The position numbers were made by a program, and so were the translations under genes. From Tenacibaculum tangerinum (GTDB taxonomy: Bacteria; Bacteroidota; Bacteroidia; Flavobacteriales; Flavobacteriaceae), in assembly GCF_029853675.1 (NCBI RefSeq), contig NZ_CP122539.1, forward strand, positions 3,119,001-3,183,000: a DNA stretch of 64,000 nt. Direction: 5' to 3'. Positions 34,969 through 44,378 of the stretch are shown in pieces (position 1 is the first letter of the stretch; each line of letters opens with the position of its first letter). Under the pieces are notes generated by a model. That model had not been told where the DNA came from, did no database searches, and saw only the letters and a program-made list of their open reading frames with translations.

Positions 34969-36251
34969 AACAATTTTTAACAGTCATTTTTCATGTAATA
35001 AAGAAAAGTAGTTTTACACTCATAACTTTTCCCTTACAAAGGGGACTCGTTTTTAGTTGTTCACTTTTAGTTTTTCACTTTTCAAGCGCACAAGATTTAC
35101 AAGAATACATCAACATAGCTTTAGAAAACAATCCTGAAGTACAACAGTTTGATACCAAGTATAAGCGCATTTCAGAGAGAAAAGAAGCCGTAAACACCTT
35201 ACCCAATACCGAGTTTGGAGCAGGATATTTTCTAAGTACCCCAGAAACACGTACAGGTCCGCAGCAATTCAAGTTATCTGTAAAACAAATGATTCCTTTT
35301 TTCGGAACTATCACAGCAAGAGAAAATTACGTATCTTCATTGGCAGATGCAGCCTATCAAGATATGGTTGTAGTAAAACGAAAGCTAGCAACATCGGTGG
35401 CACAATCGTATTACAAACTTTATGAAGTGAGAACAAAACAAAAAGTGGTAGACGAAAATATAGTTTTACTTCAAACCTATGAAAAGTTAGCCTTAACTTC
35501 TGTGGAAGTAGGAAAAGCTTCAGTCGTCGATGTGTTGAGGTTACAAATACGACAAAACGAGCTAGCACAAGAAAAAGAAGTATTAGAAGAAACTTTTGTA
35601 GGAATGCAAAAAGCATTTAACAAACTATTAAATCAAGATGTTAACACACCTATTTCGGTAATTGATAGTTTACCCATGCCAACCAGAGCAAATAACATAC
35701 AAGCAAACAGCTTAAAACTACATCCAGAATTGGTAAAGTTTGATAAGTTATACACATCTGTAGCACAATCAGAATTGGTAAATCAAAAAGAAAAACAACC
35801 GATGATTGGTTTTGGTCTCGATTATGTTAATGTTGGTAAACGAACAGATATGAATGTACCAGACAACGGAAAAGATATTGTAATGCCCATGCTATCTTTA
35901 TCAATTCCTATTTTCAACAAGAAAAACAACTCTATCAGCAAGCAAAATAAACTACAACAAGAAGAGATTTTATCGCAAAAAGAACAACGCTATAATGCGC
36001 TAGAATCAGTATTGTACAGAGCTGTTTCAGATAGAAACGCATCTGTAATTAGTTATCGCACACAACTTAAAAATTTAGAGCGCGCAAAAAAAGCAGAGCA
36101 AATTTTAGTAAAAAGTTACGAGACAGGAACTATCGATTTTAACGATGTGTTAGCGATTCAAGAGTTACAATTAAAATTTCAAATGAATAAAATTACATCA
36201 GCGGTAAATTATTATACACAAAGCACTATTATTAACTACCTAACTCAATAA
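34965..36251 (+). CDS. TolC-family outer-membrane protein of the copper pump (CusC-like)
   Basis: A 428-residue channel for the CusAB pump. The mature part starts around SSAQDLQEYINIALENNPEV. The family repeats are LKLHPELVKFDKLYTSVAQS and KVGKASVVDVLRLQIRQNEL-like stretches. The N-terminal 42 residues are unusual: the signal region is long and contains translated copies of the dispersed GAAAAGTGAAAA-type repeat (LLVFHFSSAQ end), so the true start may differ or the signal peptide was expanded by repeat insertion. Confidence 0.88.
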   Translation: MKQFLTVIFHVIKKSSFTLITFPLQRGLVFSCSLLVFHFSSAQDLQEYINIALENNPEVQQFDTKYKRISERKEAVNTLPNTEFGAGYFLSTPETRTGPQQFKLSVKQMIPFFGTITARENYVSSLADAAYQDMVVVKRKLATSVAQSYYKLYEVRTKQKVVDENIVLLQTYEKLALTSVEVGKASVVDVLRLQIRQNELAQEKEVLEETFVGMQKAFNKLLNQDVNTPISVIDSLPMPTRANNIQANSLKLHPELVKFDKLYTSVAQSELVNQKEKQPMIGFGLDYVNVGKRTDMNVPDNGKDIVMPMLSLSIPIFNKKNNSISKQNKLQQEEILSQKEQRYNALESVLYRAVSDRNASVISYRTQLKNLERAKKAEQILVKSYETGTIDFNDVLAIQELQLKFQMNKITSAVNYYTQSTIINYLTQ

Positions 36252-36253
36252 AA

Positions 36254-38752
36254 ATGAAACATATATATCATATACACGGAATGATTTGTAACGGATGCCG
36301 CAGTCATGTTGAAGAAAGACTGTCTAAGGTTTCAGGAGTTTCTAAAGTAACGGTTGATTTGAAAAGAGCAGAGGCAACTATCGAAATGACTACTCATATT
36401 CCCATCGAAGTTTTTAAGGAAGCACTAAAAAATGATGGAGAAGGGTATAGCATTCATAGTCTAGAACATTTACCTCCTATAAAAAAAGAAAAAAAGAAGA
36501 AACCAAAAGGTGTTGGTACAGGAACCTTTTATTGTCCAATGCAATGCGAAGGCGATAAAACATACAACAAACCTGGCGACTGCCCTGTATGTGGAATGGA
36601 TTTAGTTGAAGAGCAAAAAATAGGAGCAACTACCGCACAAGAATGGACTTGTCCGATGCACCCAGAAGTGGTAAAAGACGCATCTGGAGCTTGCCCGATT
36701 TGCGGAATGGATTTAGTGCCTGTAGCACCAAGTATTTCCGCAGAAGAGAAAACCTATAAAGACTTGTTGAAGAAATTCAAACTGGCGGTTGCTTTTACAT
36801 TGCCCATATTTTTGATAGCCATGAGCGAAATGATTCCAAACAATCCATTATATAAAATTATGGATCAGAAATATTGGAATTGGGTACAGTTTGCATTGTC
36901 TATTCCTGTGGTGTTTCACGCAACTTGGATGTTTTTTGAAAGAGGCTATAGAAGTATCAAAACAGGAAACCTGAATATGTTTACCCTAATTGCTATCGGA
37001 GCAGGTGTTTCTTGGCTGTTTAGTGTTTTTGGAATGCTATTCCCCGATTTTTTTCCAGCGCAATTTAAAACTGAATCAGGAGCAGTACATGTGTATTTTG
37101 AAGCGGCCACGGTTATTTTAACCCTAGTACTATTAGGGCAGTTGTTAGAAGCACGAGCGCATAGCAAGACCAATTCCGCAGTAAAAGAATTGTTAAAATT
37201 AGCCCCAAATAAAGCTATAAAAATTGAAGATGGAGAAGAGGTTGAAGTATCGATCGATACCATAGTTATTGGAGATATTTTAAAAGTAAAGCCAGGAGAT
37301 AAAATACCTGTAGACGGAAAATTAACAGAGGGAAGCACCACGGTAGATGAGTCGATGATTACAGGGGAACCTATTCCAGTAAATAAAGAGGTTGGCGATG
37401 CGGTAAGTAGCGGAACTATTAATGGAAACCAGACTTTTTTAATGAAAGCAGAGAAGGTGGGAAGCGACACTTTATTGTCTCAAATCATTGATATGGTAAA
37501 CAGCGCCAGCAGAAGTCGTGCCCCTATTCAGAATTTAGCTGATAAAGTATCTGCTTATTTTGTGCCTATAGTAATCGTTATTTCAATCCTTACCTTTATA
37601 GTTTGGGCTATTTGGGGACCAGAACCATCGTATGTATATGGTTTTGTGAATGCCATCGCTGTATTAATCATTGCATGCCCCTGTGCATTAGGTTTGGCAA
37701 CTCCAATGTCAGTAACTGTTGGTGTGGGTAAAGGAGCACAAAACGGTGTGCTGATAAAAAATGCAGAAGCCTTACAAAAAATGGATGCCGTCGATACGCT
37801 TATTATTGATAAAACAGGAACCATTACCGAAGGAAAACCGACGGTAGAAAAAGTGGGGTCATTTAACACGATTACCAGCGAGAAAGAAGTACTTCAATAC
37901 ATCGTTTCTCTGAATAGCAATAGCGAACATCCACTAGCAGAAGCAACCGTAAAATATGCAAAAGAGCAAGAAGTAGCGGCACTAAAAGCAACTGAGTTCA
38001 GTGCGGTAACGGGCAAAGGAGTGGAAGGAATGGTAAACGGTCAAAAAATTGTTCTTGGAAATGCAAAAATGATGGCGTATGGCAATGCGAACCTCACTGA
38101 TGAAATGCTTAAAGAAGGCGAAAAGTATCAGAAACAAGGGAAAACAGTTTCCTTTTTGGCGGTAGACAGCACCGTGGTAGGATATGTGGTGATTGGCGAT
38201 AAAATAAAAGAAACCAGTGCCAAGGCCATTCAAGAACTACAAGAGAAAGGAATCGATGTAATTATGCTTACTGGCGATAATGAAAATACAGCACAAGCCG
38301 TTGCTACTGAATTACAATTAGCCGACTTTAAAGCAGGTATGCTACCAAAAGATAAACTAAAAGAAGTAGAAGAGTTGCAGCAAAAAGGCAACATCGTTGC
38401 CATGGCAGGCGATGGTATTAACGATGCACCTGCCTTAGCAAAAAGCGACGTGGGGATAGCTATGGGTACAGGAACCGATGTCGCTATTGAAAGTGCCATG
38501 ATAACCTTAGTAAAAGGCGATTTACAAGGAATTGTAAAAGCAAGAAACCTAAGTCATGCAGTTATGAAAAACATCAAACAAAACCTGTTTTTTGCTATGA
38601 TTTATAACACGCTAGGAATTCCCATCGCAGCTGGGTTGTTATATCCTTTCTTCGGAATGTTATTATCGCCAATGATTGCAGCATTGGCTATGAGTTTTAG
38701 TTCGGTTTCAGTAATTGCCAATGCATTACGATTACGAAATGTTAAAATATAA
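36254..38752 (+). CDS. copA: Copper-exporting P1B-type ATPase
   Basis: An 832-residue copper pump. Order: an HMA domain with GMICNGCRSHVEERL (about 8-22), two heavy-metal-binding YHS-like modules (YCPMQCEGD...CPVCGMDL, about 92-122, and WTCPMHPEV...CPICGMDL, about 132-162), membrane helices, actuator TGEP (DESMITGEPIPVNK), the membrane copper site CPC at about Cys475 (IACPCALGLATP), phosphorylation DKTGT at about Asp519, HP motif NSEHPLAEA and hinge GDGINDAPALAKSDVG. Spaced 2 bases after the TolC gene. Exports Cu(I) from the cytosol to the periplasm, where CusAB-TolC takes over. Confidence 0.95.
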   Translation: MKHIYHIHGMICNGCRSHVEERLSKVSGVSKVTVDLKRAEATIEMTTHIPIEVFKEALKNDGEGYSIHSLEHLPPIKKEKKKKPKGVGTGTFYCPMQCEGDKTYNKPGDCPVCGMDLVEEQKIGATTAQEWTCPMHPEVVKDASGACPICGMDLVPVAPSISAEEKTYKDLLKKFKLAVAFTLPIFLIAMSEMIPNNPLYKIMDQKYWNWVQFALSIPVVFHATWMFFERGYRSIKTGNLNMFTLIAIGAGVSWLFSVFGMLFPDFFPAQFKTESGAVHVYFEAATVILTLVLLGQLLEARAHSKTNSAVKELLKLAPNKAIKIEDGEEVEVSIDTIVIGDILKVKPGDKIPVDGKLTEGSTTVDESMITGEPIPVNKEVGDAVSSGTINGNQTFLMKAEKVGSDTLLSQIIDMVNSASRSRAPIQNLADKVSAYFVPIVIVISILTFIVWAIWGPEPSYVYGFVNAIAVLIIACPCALGLATPMSVTVGVGKGAQNGVLIKNAEALQKMDAVDTLIIDKTGTITEGKPTVEKVGSFNTITSEKEVLQYIVSLNSNSEHPLAEATVKYAKEQEVAALKATEFSAVTGKGVEGMVNGQKIVLGNAKMMAYGNANLTDEMLKEGEKYQKQGKTVSFLAVDSTVVGYVVIGDKIKETSAKAIQELQEKGIDVIMLTGDNENTAQAVATELQLADFKAGMLPKDKLKEVEELQQKGNIVAMAGDGINDAPALAKSDVGIAMGTGTDVAIESAMITLVKGDLQGIVKARNLSHAVMKNIKQNLFFAMIYNTLGIPIAAGLLYPFFGMLLSPMIAALAMSFSSVSVIANALRLRNVKI

Positions 38753-38754
38753 CT

Positions 38755-39465
38755 ATGGTTAACAGATACACAGCGTTAAAAATTAGAAAAGCACATCGCT
38801 ATTTGGGACTGTTTTTAGGAATTCAGTTTTTAATGTGGACGATTAGTGGATTGTATTTCAGTTGGACGGACATTGATGAAATTCATGGAGATCATTTTAA
38901 AAATCTGGAATACAAACCCAAATCATTCAGTAATTTAATAAGTCCTTCAAAACTTAAAACATCAGAAGAAATACATACGATCGAGTTAAGAGATATTGCC
39001 AAGGTACCTTATTATTGGGTAAATAAGAAAAGCCTTTACAATGCACACGATGGTAGTGTAAAGAAAGGAATTACAAAAAAGGAAGCCCTGTGCATTGCAA
39101 ACAATCGCATGAAAAACAATTTAGAGGTTGCTTCTGTAGCGCAGATTACTGAAGTAGGTAAACACCATGAGTACAGAGAAAAGTTGCTTCCAGCCTATGT
39201 AATTTCTTATAAAGCTGATGAAAATATCAAAGCATACGTGTCTGTTAATGACGGAAAATTTCAAACAGTCAGACATCGAAGTTGGCGATGGTTCGATTTT
39301 CTATGGATGACGCACACCATGGATTATGAAGGTAGAGATGATTTTAATACTACCATTCTACGAACATTTTCATTGTTAGGTTTGGTAACAGTATTGAGTG
39401 GTTTTTTACTATGGTACACCAGTTCTCCTTCTGTTAGAAGACTCATCAAAAAGAAACATAAATAG
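38755..39465 (+). CDS. PepSY-associated membrane protein
   Basis: A 236-residue membrane protein with an N-terminal helix (YLGLFLGIQFLMWTISGLYF), a periplasmic PepSY-like domain (about 85-180; ITKKEALCIANNRMKNNLEV), the conserved SWRWFDFLWMTHTMDYEGRD loop and a C-terminal helix (TFSLLGLVTVLSGFLLWYTS). PepSY_TM proteins often accompany metal transport and may move electrons or bind cofactors (the His residues). Two bases from both neighbours, so translationally coupled between copA and cusB. Confidence 0.85.
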   Translation: MVNRYTALKIRKAHRYLGLFLGIQFLMWTISGLYFSWTDIDEIHGDHFKNLEYKPKSFSNLISPSKLKTSEEIHTIELRDIAKVPYYWVNKKSLYNAHDGSVKKGITKKEALCIANNRMKNNLEVASVAQITEVGKHHEYREKLLPAYVISYKADENIKAYVSVNDGKFQTVRHRSWRWFDFLWMTHTMDYEGRDDFNTTILRTFSLLGLVTVLSGFLLWYTSSPSVRRLIKKKHK

Positions 39466-39467
39466 AA

Positions 39468-41168
39468 ATGAAAAAATATATAATTTATATAGGAATTTTA
39501 ATTGCTGGGGTACTATTAGGGTGGTTGCTTTCTGGAGGTTCATCAAGCAATGAAAAAGAGCATAATCACACAACAACAGCAACCAAAAAAATGTGGACTT
39601 GTTCGATGCATCCACAAATTATGCAGCCCGAAGCGGGAGATTGTCCTATTTGTGGTATGGATTTAATTCCTGCCGAAGCTTGGGCAGAAGGATTGGCAGC
39701 CAATCAATTTAAATTAACCAAAAACGCAATGGCATTAGCCAATGTACAAACCACCGTGGTTGGCAACGCAAAGAGTACTGATGGTGTTATTACGCTTTCA
39801 GGAAAAATAGCCGAAAACGAGCAATCAAATGCGGTACAAGTAAGTTATTTTGCAGGCAGAATAGAACGCTTATATGTAAATTTTACAGGAGAGAAAATAA
39901 ACAAAGGGCAGTTGTTGGCTACGGTTTATTCTCCAGAGTTGGTAAAAGCGCAGCAAGAACTGTTAACAGCAGTTTCTTTAAAAGAAAGTCAACCGGCTTT
40001 ATATAAGGCTGTTAGAAATAAGTTGAAATTGTGGAAGCTGTCTGAAAATCAAATCAATCAAATTGAAAAAACAAGTAAGGTAAAAGAAAACTTTCCCGTG
40101 TACGCTATGGTGTCAGGAACAGTTTCAGAAAAATTGGTCGAGCAAGGAGATTATGTAAGTCAAGGACAAGCCTTGTTAAAAATAGCCAATTTAAGTTCGG
40201 TATGGGCAAATTTTGATGTGTACGAAAATCAAATTAGTAATTTTAAGTTGGGACAACAGATATCAATTACTACCAATGCTTATCCGAATGAAACATTTAA
40301 AGCAAAAGTTTCGTTTATTGACCCTATTTTAAATCCTGAAACAAGAACCGTAATTGTACGCGCTGTATTGAAGAATAGTAACCAAAAGTTTAAGCCAGGA
40401 ATGTTCGTAACAGGCAAGGTAGCAGCTAAACAAGCAGCTGCAGAGGAAGAGTTAAGTATTCCTGCTACCTCAGTTTTATGGACAGGGAAACGCTCGGTAG
40501 TCTATGTAAAACCAGAATCAGAGAAGCCTGTTTTTGAAATGCGTGAAGTGATTTTAGGGAAAAAAGTAGGAGAAAATTATCAAATAACAAAAGGGTTGAA
40601 TTCGGGAGAAGAAATTGTTACTAACGGAGTGTTCACCATAGATGCATCGGCACAGTTACAAGGGAAAAAATCTATGATGAACCATACCAAAGAAATAGTT
40701 ACGTCGTTTACAGTTCCCGAAAAATTCAAAGAACAATTGCAAAAAGCCTACAATAGTTATATCGACTTAAAAGATGCCTTGGTAAAAACGGATGCAGACG
40801 CAGCAAAAACAAGAGCAGAAAATTTACAAAAAGATTTAGCATTGGTTGATATGAAGTTGCTTACAGATGAAGAAGCACATCAACAGTGGATGCAATTAAT
40901 TCATAGGTTAAAGTCAAGCAGCACAGAAATAGCAAAAACAACCGATGTGGCAGTACAACGAACCTATTTTAAAACATTATCTGACAATTTTATTACAGCA
41001 GTTCAGTTTTTTGGAATCAATGAGGTTACTTATAAACAATATTGTCCTATGGCAGATAGCGACAAAGGAGCCTATTGGTTAAGTAAAGAAAAACAAGTAT
41101 TAAATCCGTATTTTGGCGATATGATGCTAAAATGTGGAGAAGTAAAAGAAACAATAAACTCTAATTAA
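39468..41168 (+). CDS. cusB: CusB-type efflux adaptor with metal-binding module
   Basis: A 566-residue periplasmic adaptor of the copper pump. N-terminal membrane anchor (IIYIGILIAGVLLGWLLSGG), then a heavy-metal-binding module WTCSMHPQIMQPEAGDCPICGMDL, then barrel/lipoyl/hairpin domains (SYFAGRIERLYVNFTGEKIN, AMVSGTVSEKLVEQGDYVSQ), and a C-terminal DUF3347-like helical domain (about 425-560; QYCPMADSDKGAYWLSKEKQ) with another CPM motif. Domain makeup equals Bacteroidota CusB proteins. Confidence 0.93.
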   Translation: MKKYIIYIGILIAGVLLGWLLSGGSSSNEKEHNHTTTATKKMWTCSMHPQIMQPEAGDCPICGMDLIPAEAWAEGLAANQFKLTKNAMALANVQTTVVGNAKSTDGVITLSGKIAENEQSNAVQVSYFAGRIERLYVNFTGEKINKGQLLATVYSPELVKAQQELLTAVSLKESQPALYKAVRNKLKLWKLSENQINQIEKTSKVKENFPVYAMVSGTVSEKLVEQGDYVSQGQALLKIANLSSVWANFDVYENQISNFKLGQQISITTNAYPNETFKAKVSFIDPILNPETRTVIVRAVLKNSNQKFKPGMFVTGKVAAKQAAAEEELSIPATSVLWTGKRSVVYVKPESEKPVFEMREVILGKKVGENYQITKGLNSGEEIVTNGVFTIDASAQLQGKKSMMNHTKEIVTSFTVPEKFKEQLQKAYNSYIDLKDALVKTDADAAKTRAENLQKDLALVDMKLLTDEEAHQQWMQLIHRLKSSSTEIAKTTDVAVQRTYFKTLSDNFITAVQFFGINEVTYKQYCPMADSDKGAYWLSKEKQVLNPYFGDMMLKCGEVKETINSN

Positions 41169-41181
41169 ATATCAATTCAAC

Positions 41182-41628
41182 ATGAAAAAAGTAGTTTTAG
41201 GAGTAGCTATATTGGCTACTATTGGCTTAACAAGTTGTAAAAACGAAGCTAAAAAAGACACCGATGTAAACAACGCACAAACAGAGCAAACTTCAACCCC
41301 TGAAGTAGCCATGACCACGGCAACTTTTGGAGTACGAGGTAACTGCGGTATGTGTAAAAATACCATTGAAAAGGCAGTAAATGAAGTAGAAGGGGTAGCA
41401 TCAGCAGATTGGGATAAACTAAGAAAACAAATAAACGTATCGTTTGATGATTCTAAAACCAATTTAGATGCCATTCACAATGCTATTGCAGCTTCGGGTT
41501 ACGATACCGATAAAGTTGCTGGTAGTGAAGAAGCTTATAGCAATTTACCAAACTGTTGTCAATACGATCACGATATGGAAATGAGTTTACAAGGTGAGGT
41601 AAAAGCAGACGAAACTTCGAATCACTAA
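41182..41628 (+). CDS. Heavy-metal-associated-domain lipoprotein
   Basis: A 148-residue lipoprotein (MKKVVLGVAILATIGLTSCK, Cys19) carrying one HMA domain (about 46-112) with the metal motif GNCGMCKNTIEKAVNEVEGV. A C-terminal tail has NCCQYDHDMEM, further potential copper ligands. It acts in the periplasm or on the outer membrane inner face, probably as a copper chaperone to CusAB. Last gene of the copper locus; a strong terminator follows. Confidence 0.9.
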   Translation: MKKVVLGVAILATIGLTSCKNEAKKDTDVNNAQTEQTSTPEVAMTTATFGVRGNCGMCKNTIEKAVNEVEGVASADWDKLRKQINVSFDDSKTNLDAIHNAIAASGYDTDKVAGSEEAYSNLPNCCQYDHDMEMSLQGEVKADETSNH

Positions 41629-41632
41629 CACA

Positions 41633-41671
41633 AAAAAAGTGTAACACCATAAAATTTTGTTACACTTTTTT
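41633..41671 (+). terminator. Terminator of the copper locus
   Basis: Stem aaaaaagtgtaaca with tgttacactttttt (14 bp, about 11-base loop) ending in a T run, 5 bases after the HMA lipoprotein stop. Confidence 0.92.
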
Positions 41672-42027
41672 GTTTTCATAAAGGTAAAAAAAGAAACCCC
41701 GTTTTTGAATCATATTGGTCATTTTCGGGGTTTTGTTTCTATGATTTATACAGTTAACAAATAATTTTTTCGTATACCGTCAGTTCGAGTAATTTTTAAG
41801 AATGGGAATGATTTAAAAATTGTACTTTGGTCATACTCAGCAAAGCTATCGAGAATCAACCGATTCACTTCTCGGCTCAAAATGATTTCCGTTTCAAACA
41901 ATTTTACTCGAAGAGATAATAGACAAAAAGTCGAAAAGATAAAGCATCTATTGTATAAACTGTTACAGAAGTATGATTTTTTTATCATTTGCGACAGACG
42001 TCCACAAACTATTCAAATTCATTCATT

Positions 42028-42035
42028 TACATTTG
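42028..42035 (+). promoter_or_regulatory. -7 box before the response regulator
   Basis: TACATTTG matches TAnnTTTG, 20 bases before the ATG at 42055. Confidence 0.45.
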
Positions 42036-42054
42036 TAGAAATTAAAATCGAAAA

Positions 42055-42699
42055 ATGAAAGTTTTTTTAGTAGACGATCATCCTGTGGTGATAGAAGGTT
42101 ATAAAGTGCTTTTAAAAGCTAGTGGAATAACTGTCGTAGGTTCTTCTACTGACGGGCATGGACTCATCGATTGGCTTGAAAATAATTATTGCGATGTGTT
42201 ATTGCTCGATATATCAATGCCTTATTTTAACGGACTCGATGTGCTAAAATATTTGCAAAAAAAAGAAAGCAGTGTAAAAACTATTATGGTTACAAGTTAT
42301 TGCGAAGCAGCCATTATTCAGAAGGTAATAGAACTCGGTGCTAAAGGGTATGTGTTAAAAGACGAATCTGCCAGTTGCATTGTAGATGCTATTAAAGCTG
42401 TTTATAACGGAAAAACGTATTTTTCTGAACTCGCTCGTGATGCAATTATAGACATGCAGCTAGAAACCAAAGAGGAGGTTTTAATTACGGATGTTTTGTC
42501 AAAAAAAGAAACGGAAGTTTTAAAGCTTTTAGTTGAAGGCTTTAATACCGATGATATTTGTAGCCAAATGGAAATAAAGCCTTCTACCTTTAGAACGTAT
42601 AAAGAACGGATAAGAAAAAATTTAGGAGTAAACGGAGACATACAAATGGCCCTTGTAGCTATAAAGCACAAGACCAGATTATTTATGAGCAAGAAGTAA
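42055..42699 (+). CDS. LuxR/NarL-type response regulator
   Basis: A 214-residue two-component regulator. Receiver domain 1-120: VDDHPVVIEGYKVLL (acidic pocket), LLLDISMPYFNGLDVL (phospho-Asp at about 52), TIMVTSY and a Lys in GYVLKDESA. C-terminal LuxR helix-turn-helix about 145-205: LSKKETEVLKLLVEGFNTDD then KPSTFRTYKERIRKNLGVNG. No sensor kinase lies next to it, so the input is unknown. The last codons are part of a duplicated block that recurs at 44119. Confidence 0.92.
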   Translation: MKVFLVDDHPVVIEGYKVLLKASGITVVGSSTDGHGLIDWLENNYCDVLLLDISMPYFNGLDVLKYLQKKESSVKTIMVTSYCEAAIIQKVIELGAKGYVLKDESASCIVDAIKAVYNGKTYFSELARDAIIDMQLETKEEVLITDVLSKKETEVLKLLVEGFNTDDICSQMEIKPSTFRTYKERIRKNLGVNGDIQMALVAIKHKTRLFMSKK

Positions 42700-42900
42700 T
42701 ATTGCTAATTCGCGTAGCTACTAAATTATTGTATTTTTATTTTTTAAAATAAAAATACATATCATGAAAAATTTATTTAAAGTTATCGCATTAGTTTTAG
42801 TAATAGGTTTTGCTTCTTGTACCGATGAAAATAAGGTGGTGCCTACAGCTAAAGAACAACAATTACATGAGCAAGAATTATTCGGAACAAACAAAGAAGA
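42691..42900 (+). repeat. Duplicated block, copy A
   Basis: About 210 bases, from the last two codons of the response regulator (aagaagtaat) through the first two thirds of the small lipoprotein gene, are repeated with roughly 85-90 percent identity at 44119-44322. It includes the spacer and start region, so promoter or leader sequence was copied too. Confidence 0.9.
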
Positions 42901-42955
42901 CTCAACAACAGATCAATCTGAAGGAGCAGAAAACCCTACGATGGACGAGGATTAA
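42764..42955 (+). CDS. Small lipoprotein A, 63 aa
   Basis: Unrecognised family. Lipoprotein signal NLFKVIALVLVIGFASCTDE (Cys19) followed by a short acidic, Gln-rich tail (KEQQLHEQELFGTNKED) without folded-domain features. A paralogue lies at 44187-44378. The 3' part overlaps, out of frame, the reading frame of the membrane protein that follows, so the two are translationally linked in some way. Confidence 0.7.
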   Translation: MKNLFKVIALVLVIGFASCTDENKVVPTAKEQQLHEQELFGTNKEDSTTDQSEGAENPTMDED

Positions 42956-43631
42956 AAAATTTTCCTTTAGTGTATTAATTATTGTATCTATACTCTTTTT
43001 CTATTTTTCTTACCGAGGTATTGTTCCATTCAACAAAGACTACTATACTCACGGTAAAGAGTTTAAATCGGCTAAGAGCAAGTCTACTATTGCATTAAAT
43101 AAAGTAAAAGATTATACAAAAGGAAAGCCAGTACATGATAATTATTTGAAAGCAAGAAAAAACCAGAAACTTGCTTTCGATGTTTATACAGCAACAATTG
43201 AGGATAATAAATTTTTTGGGTTTGACTCTTTTCACTTTTTCTGGGAACGATTTGGTAAAACAACAGTTAATTTTATTTTTTGCCTTTGGGTTGTATACGT
43301 TTTTTTATTTGCGCCAAAGGTTCATGATAAGTTTACACTCTATTGTAGGTTAGCTGTTTGTGTTACATATCTTTTTGTGCAGATGTTTACATATTTCTGG
43401 ATTTTACAAAAATTTCAAGATTTTAGTCAAGCTGAATATGTATTTACAGCATTTGCTTTCTCTTTTGTAATCGTATATATATTGTATAAACTCTTGAAAA
43501 ATAAAAGAACAAAAGAAGAGTTACTACATCAAAATCTCATGAAAGTAGCCAAGTTCACTTTTAAGAATACCAAACCAGAAAAGAGAGAAGAAATGCTCGA
43601 TATGATAAAAAAAATAGCAAAAAATAACTAG
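42867..43631 (+). CDS. Membrane protein overlapping lipoprotein A
   Basis: Four hydrophobic segments are visible after an N-terminal stretch: SVLIIVSILFFYFSY, VNFIFCLWVVYVFLF, LYCRLAVCVTYLFVQMFTYF and YVFTAFAFSFVIVYILYKLL, then a Lys/Glu-rich cytosolic tail. The frame opens inside the lipoprotein gene in another frame. The only ATG before the first helix is at 42867 (an 89-base overlap), but the residues it adds are the out-of-frame reading of the lipoprotein, so the real start may be a rare ATT at about 42951 or a ribosomal frameshift product. No family recognised. Confidence 0.55.
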   Translation: MSKNYSEQTKKTQQQINLKEQKTLRWTRIKKFSFSVLIIVSILFFYFSYRGIVPFNKDYYTHGKEFKSAKSKSTIALNKVKDYTKGKPVHDNYLKARKNQKLAFDVYTATIEDNKFFGFDSFHFFWERFGKTTVNFIFCLWVVYVFLFAPKVHDKFTLYCRLAVCVTYLFVQMFTYFWILQKFQDFSQAEYVFTAFAFSFVIVYILYKLLKNKRTKEELLHQNLMKVAKFTFKNTKPEKREEMLDMIKKIAKNN

Positions 43632-43999
43632 AGTCCCCTACGTTAAACTCATTTGCAAATTCTCCGAAATCATTTTTTGTACGCTATGTTTTTATACACT
43701 AGGGTACAATGTTCTATGTTCATTTTACGACCACTCTTTCAAGTTTTATAAAACCATCGCTAAGTCATATTCGTTCTTAACCTAAAGTCTTGGCTTTTTT
43801 ATTTCGTTAACTCAATTTAAAAGAGGATCTTAATAAAATCTAGGTTTTTGCTAAAAGTAAAAACCCACTCTAAAGATAAAGAGTGGGAAAATTGCTATGA
43901 AAAAGAAAAAGTATCTCTAAACGTCTTCAGAGATATTCAAAGATAGTTAAAAAATAGTTGATTTTTTTAAAATTTATTGAGATTTAAAAATAAAATTTA
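43632..43999. other. Gap of about 370 bases
   Basis: No gene seen. It contains a hairpin ccactct/agagtgg at 43870-43888 beside an imperfect gtttttgct/agtaaaaac repeat, and otherwise AT-rich sequence with a tacgctatg region. It may end transcription of the membrane protein. Confidence 0.4.
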
Positions 44000-44116
44000 A
44001 TGATAAAAGGAGAAGATAAAGATTTCGATTATGATTCAGTTAATGAGGATATTAAAGGAGTGCTTTTTCATGTAAGTTATGCGGAGAAAGGACTTAAAGG
44101 CTATTATTGTTTGTAA
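44000..44116 (+). CDS. Very short reading frame, 38 aa
   Basis: ATG at 44000 to TAA at 44114-44116, coding an acidic peptide (KGEDKDFDYDSVNEDIKGVL then KGLKGYYCL). No RBS or homology support; it may be the stump of a gene lost when the block at 44119 was duplicated. Kept at low confidence. Confidence 0.25.
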   Translation: MIKGEDKDFDYDSVNEDIKGVLFHVSYAEKGLKGYYCL

Positions 44117-44118
44117 TT

Positions 44119-44322
44119 AAGAAGTAATGTTGCTAATTCGTGTGGCTTCTAAATTGTTGTATTTTTATTTTTTAAAATTAAAATACATGAAGAGTTTATT
44201 TAAAGTTATCACATTAGTTTTAGTAATAGGTTTCGCTTCTTGTACTAATGAAAACAAGGTGGTGCCTACAGCAAAAGAACAACAGTTGCATGAGCAAGAA
44301 CTATTCGGAACAAACAAAGAAG
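44119..44322 (+). repeat. Duplicated block, copy B
   Basis: Second copy of the block at 42691-42900. It starts with aagaagtaat, the former end of the response regulator, now following an unrelated short frame, which shows the direction of duplication: A is the source, B the copy. Confidence 0.9.
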
Positions 44323-44378
44323 ATGTTAATAACCCAGGAGGTTCAGGAGAAGAAGACCCTGACTATACTGAAGGCTAG
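44187..44378 (+). CDS. Small lipoprotein B, 63 aa
   Basis: Paralogue of lipoprotein A with the same signal (MKSLFKVITLVLVIGFASCT) and the same KEQQLHEQELFGTNKED core, but a changed acidic tail (NPGGSGEEDPDYTEG). Start ATG 44187. Its frame also overlaps a following membrane-protein frame, here cut off by IS982 copy 2 150 bases further on. Confidence 0.68.
   Translation: MKSLFKVITLVLVIGFASCTNENKVVPTAKEQQLHEQELFGTNKEDVNNPGGSGEEDPDYTEG

Noticed and set aside
41746..41988. 80-residue minus-strand frame between the copper locus and the response regulator
   Set aside because: Composition is unlike a protein, it lies in a promoter-bearing spacer, and it has no start signal or neighbour link.
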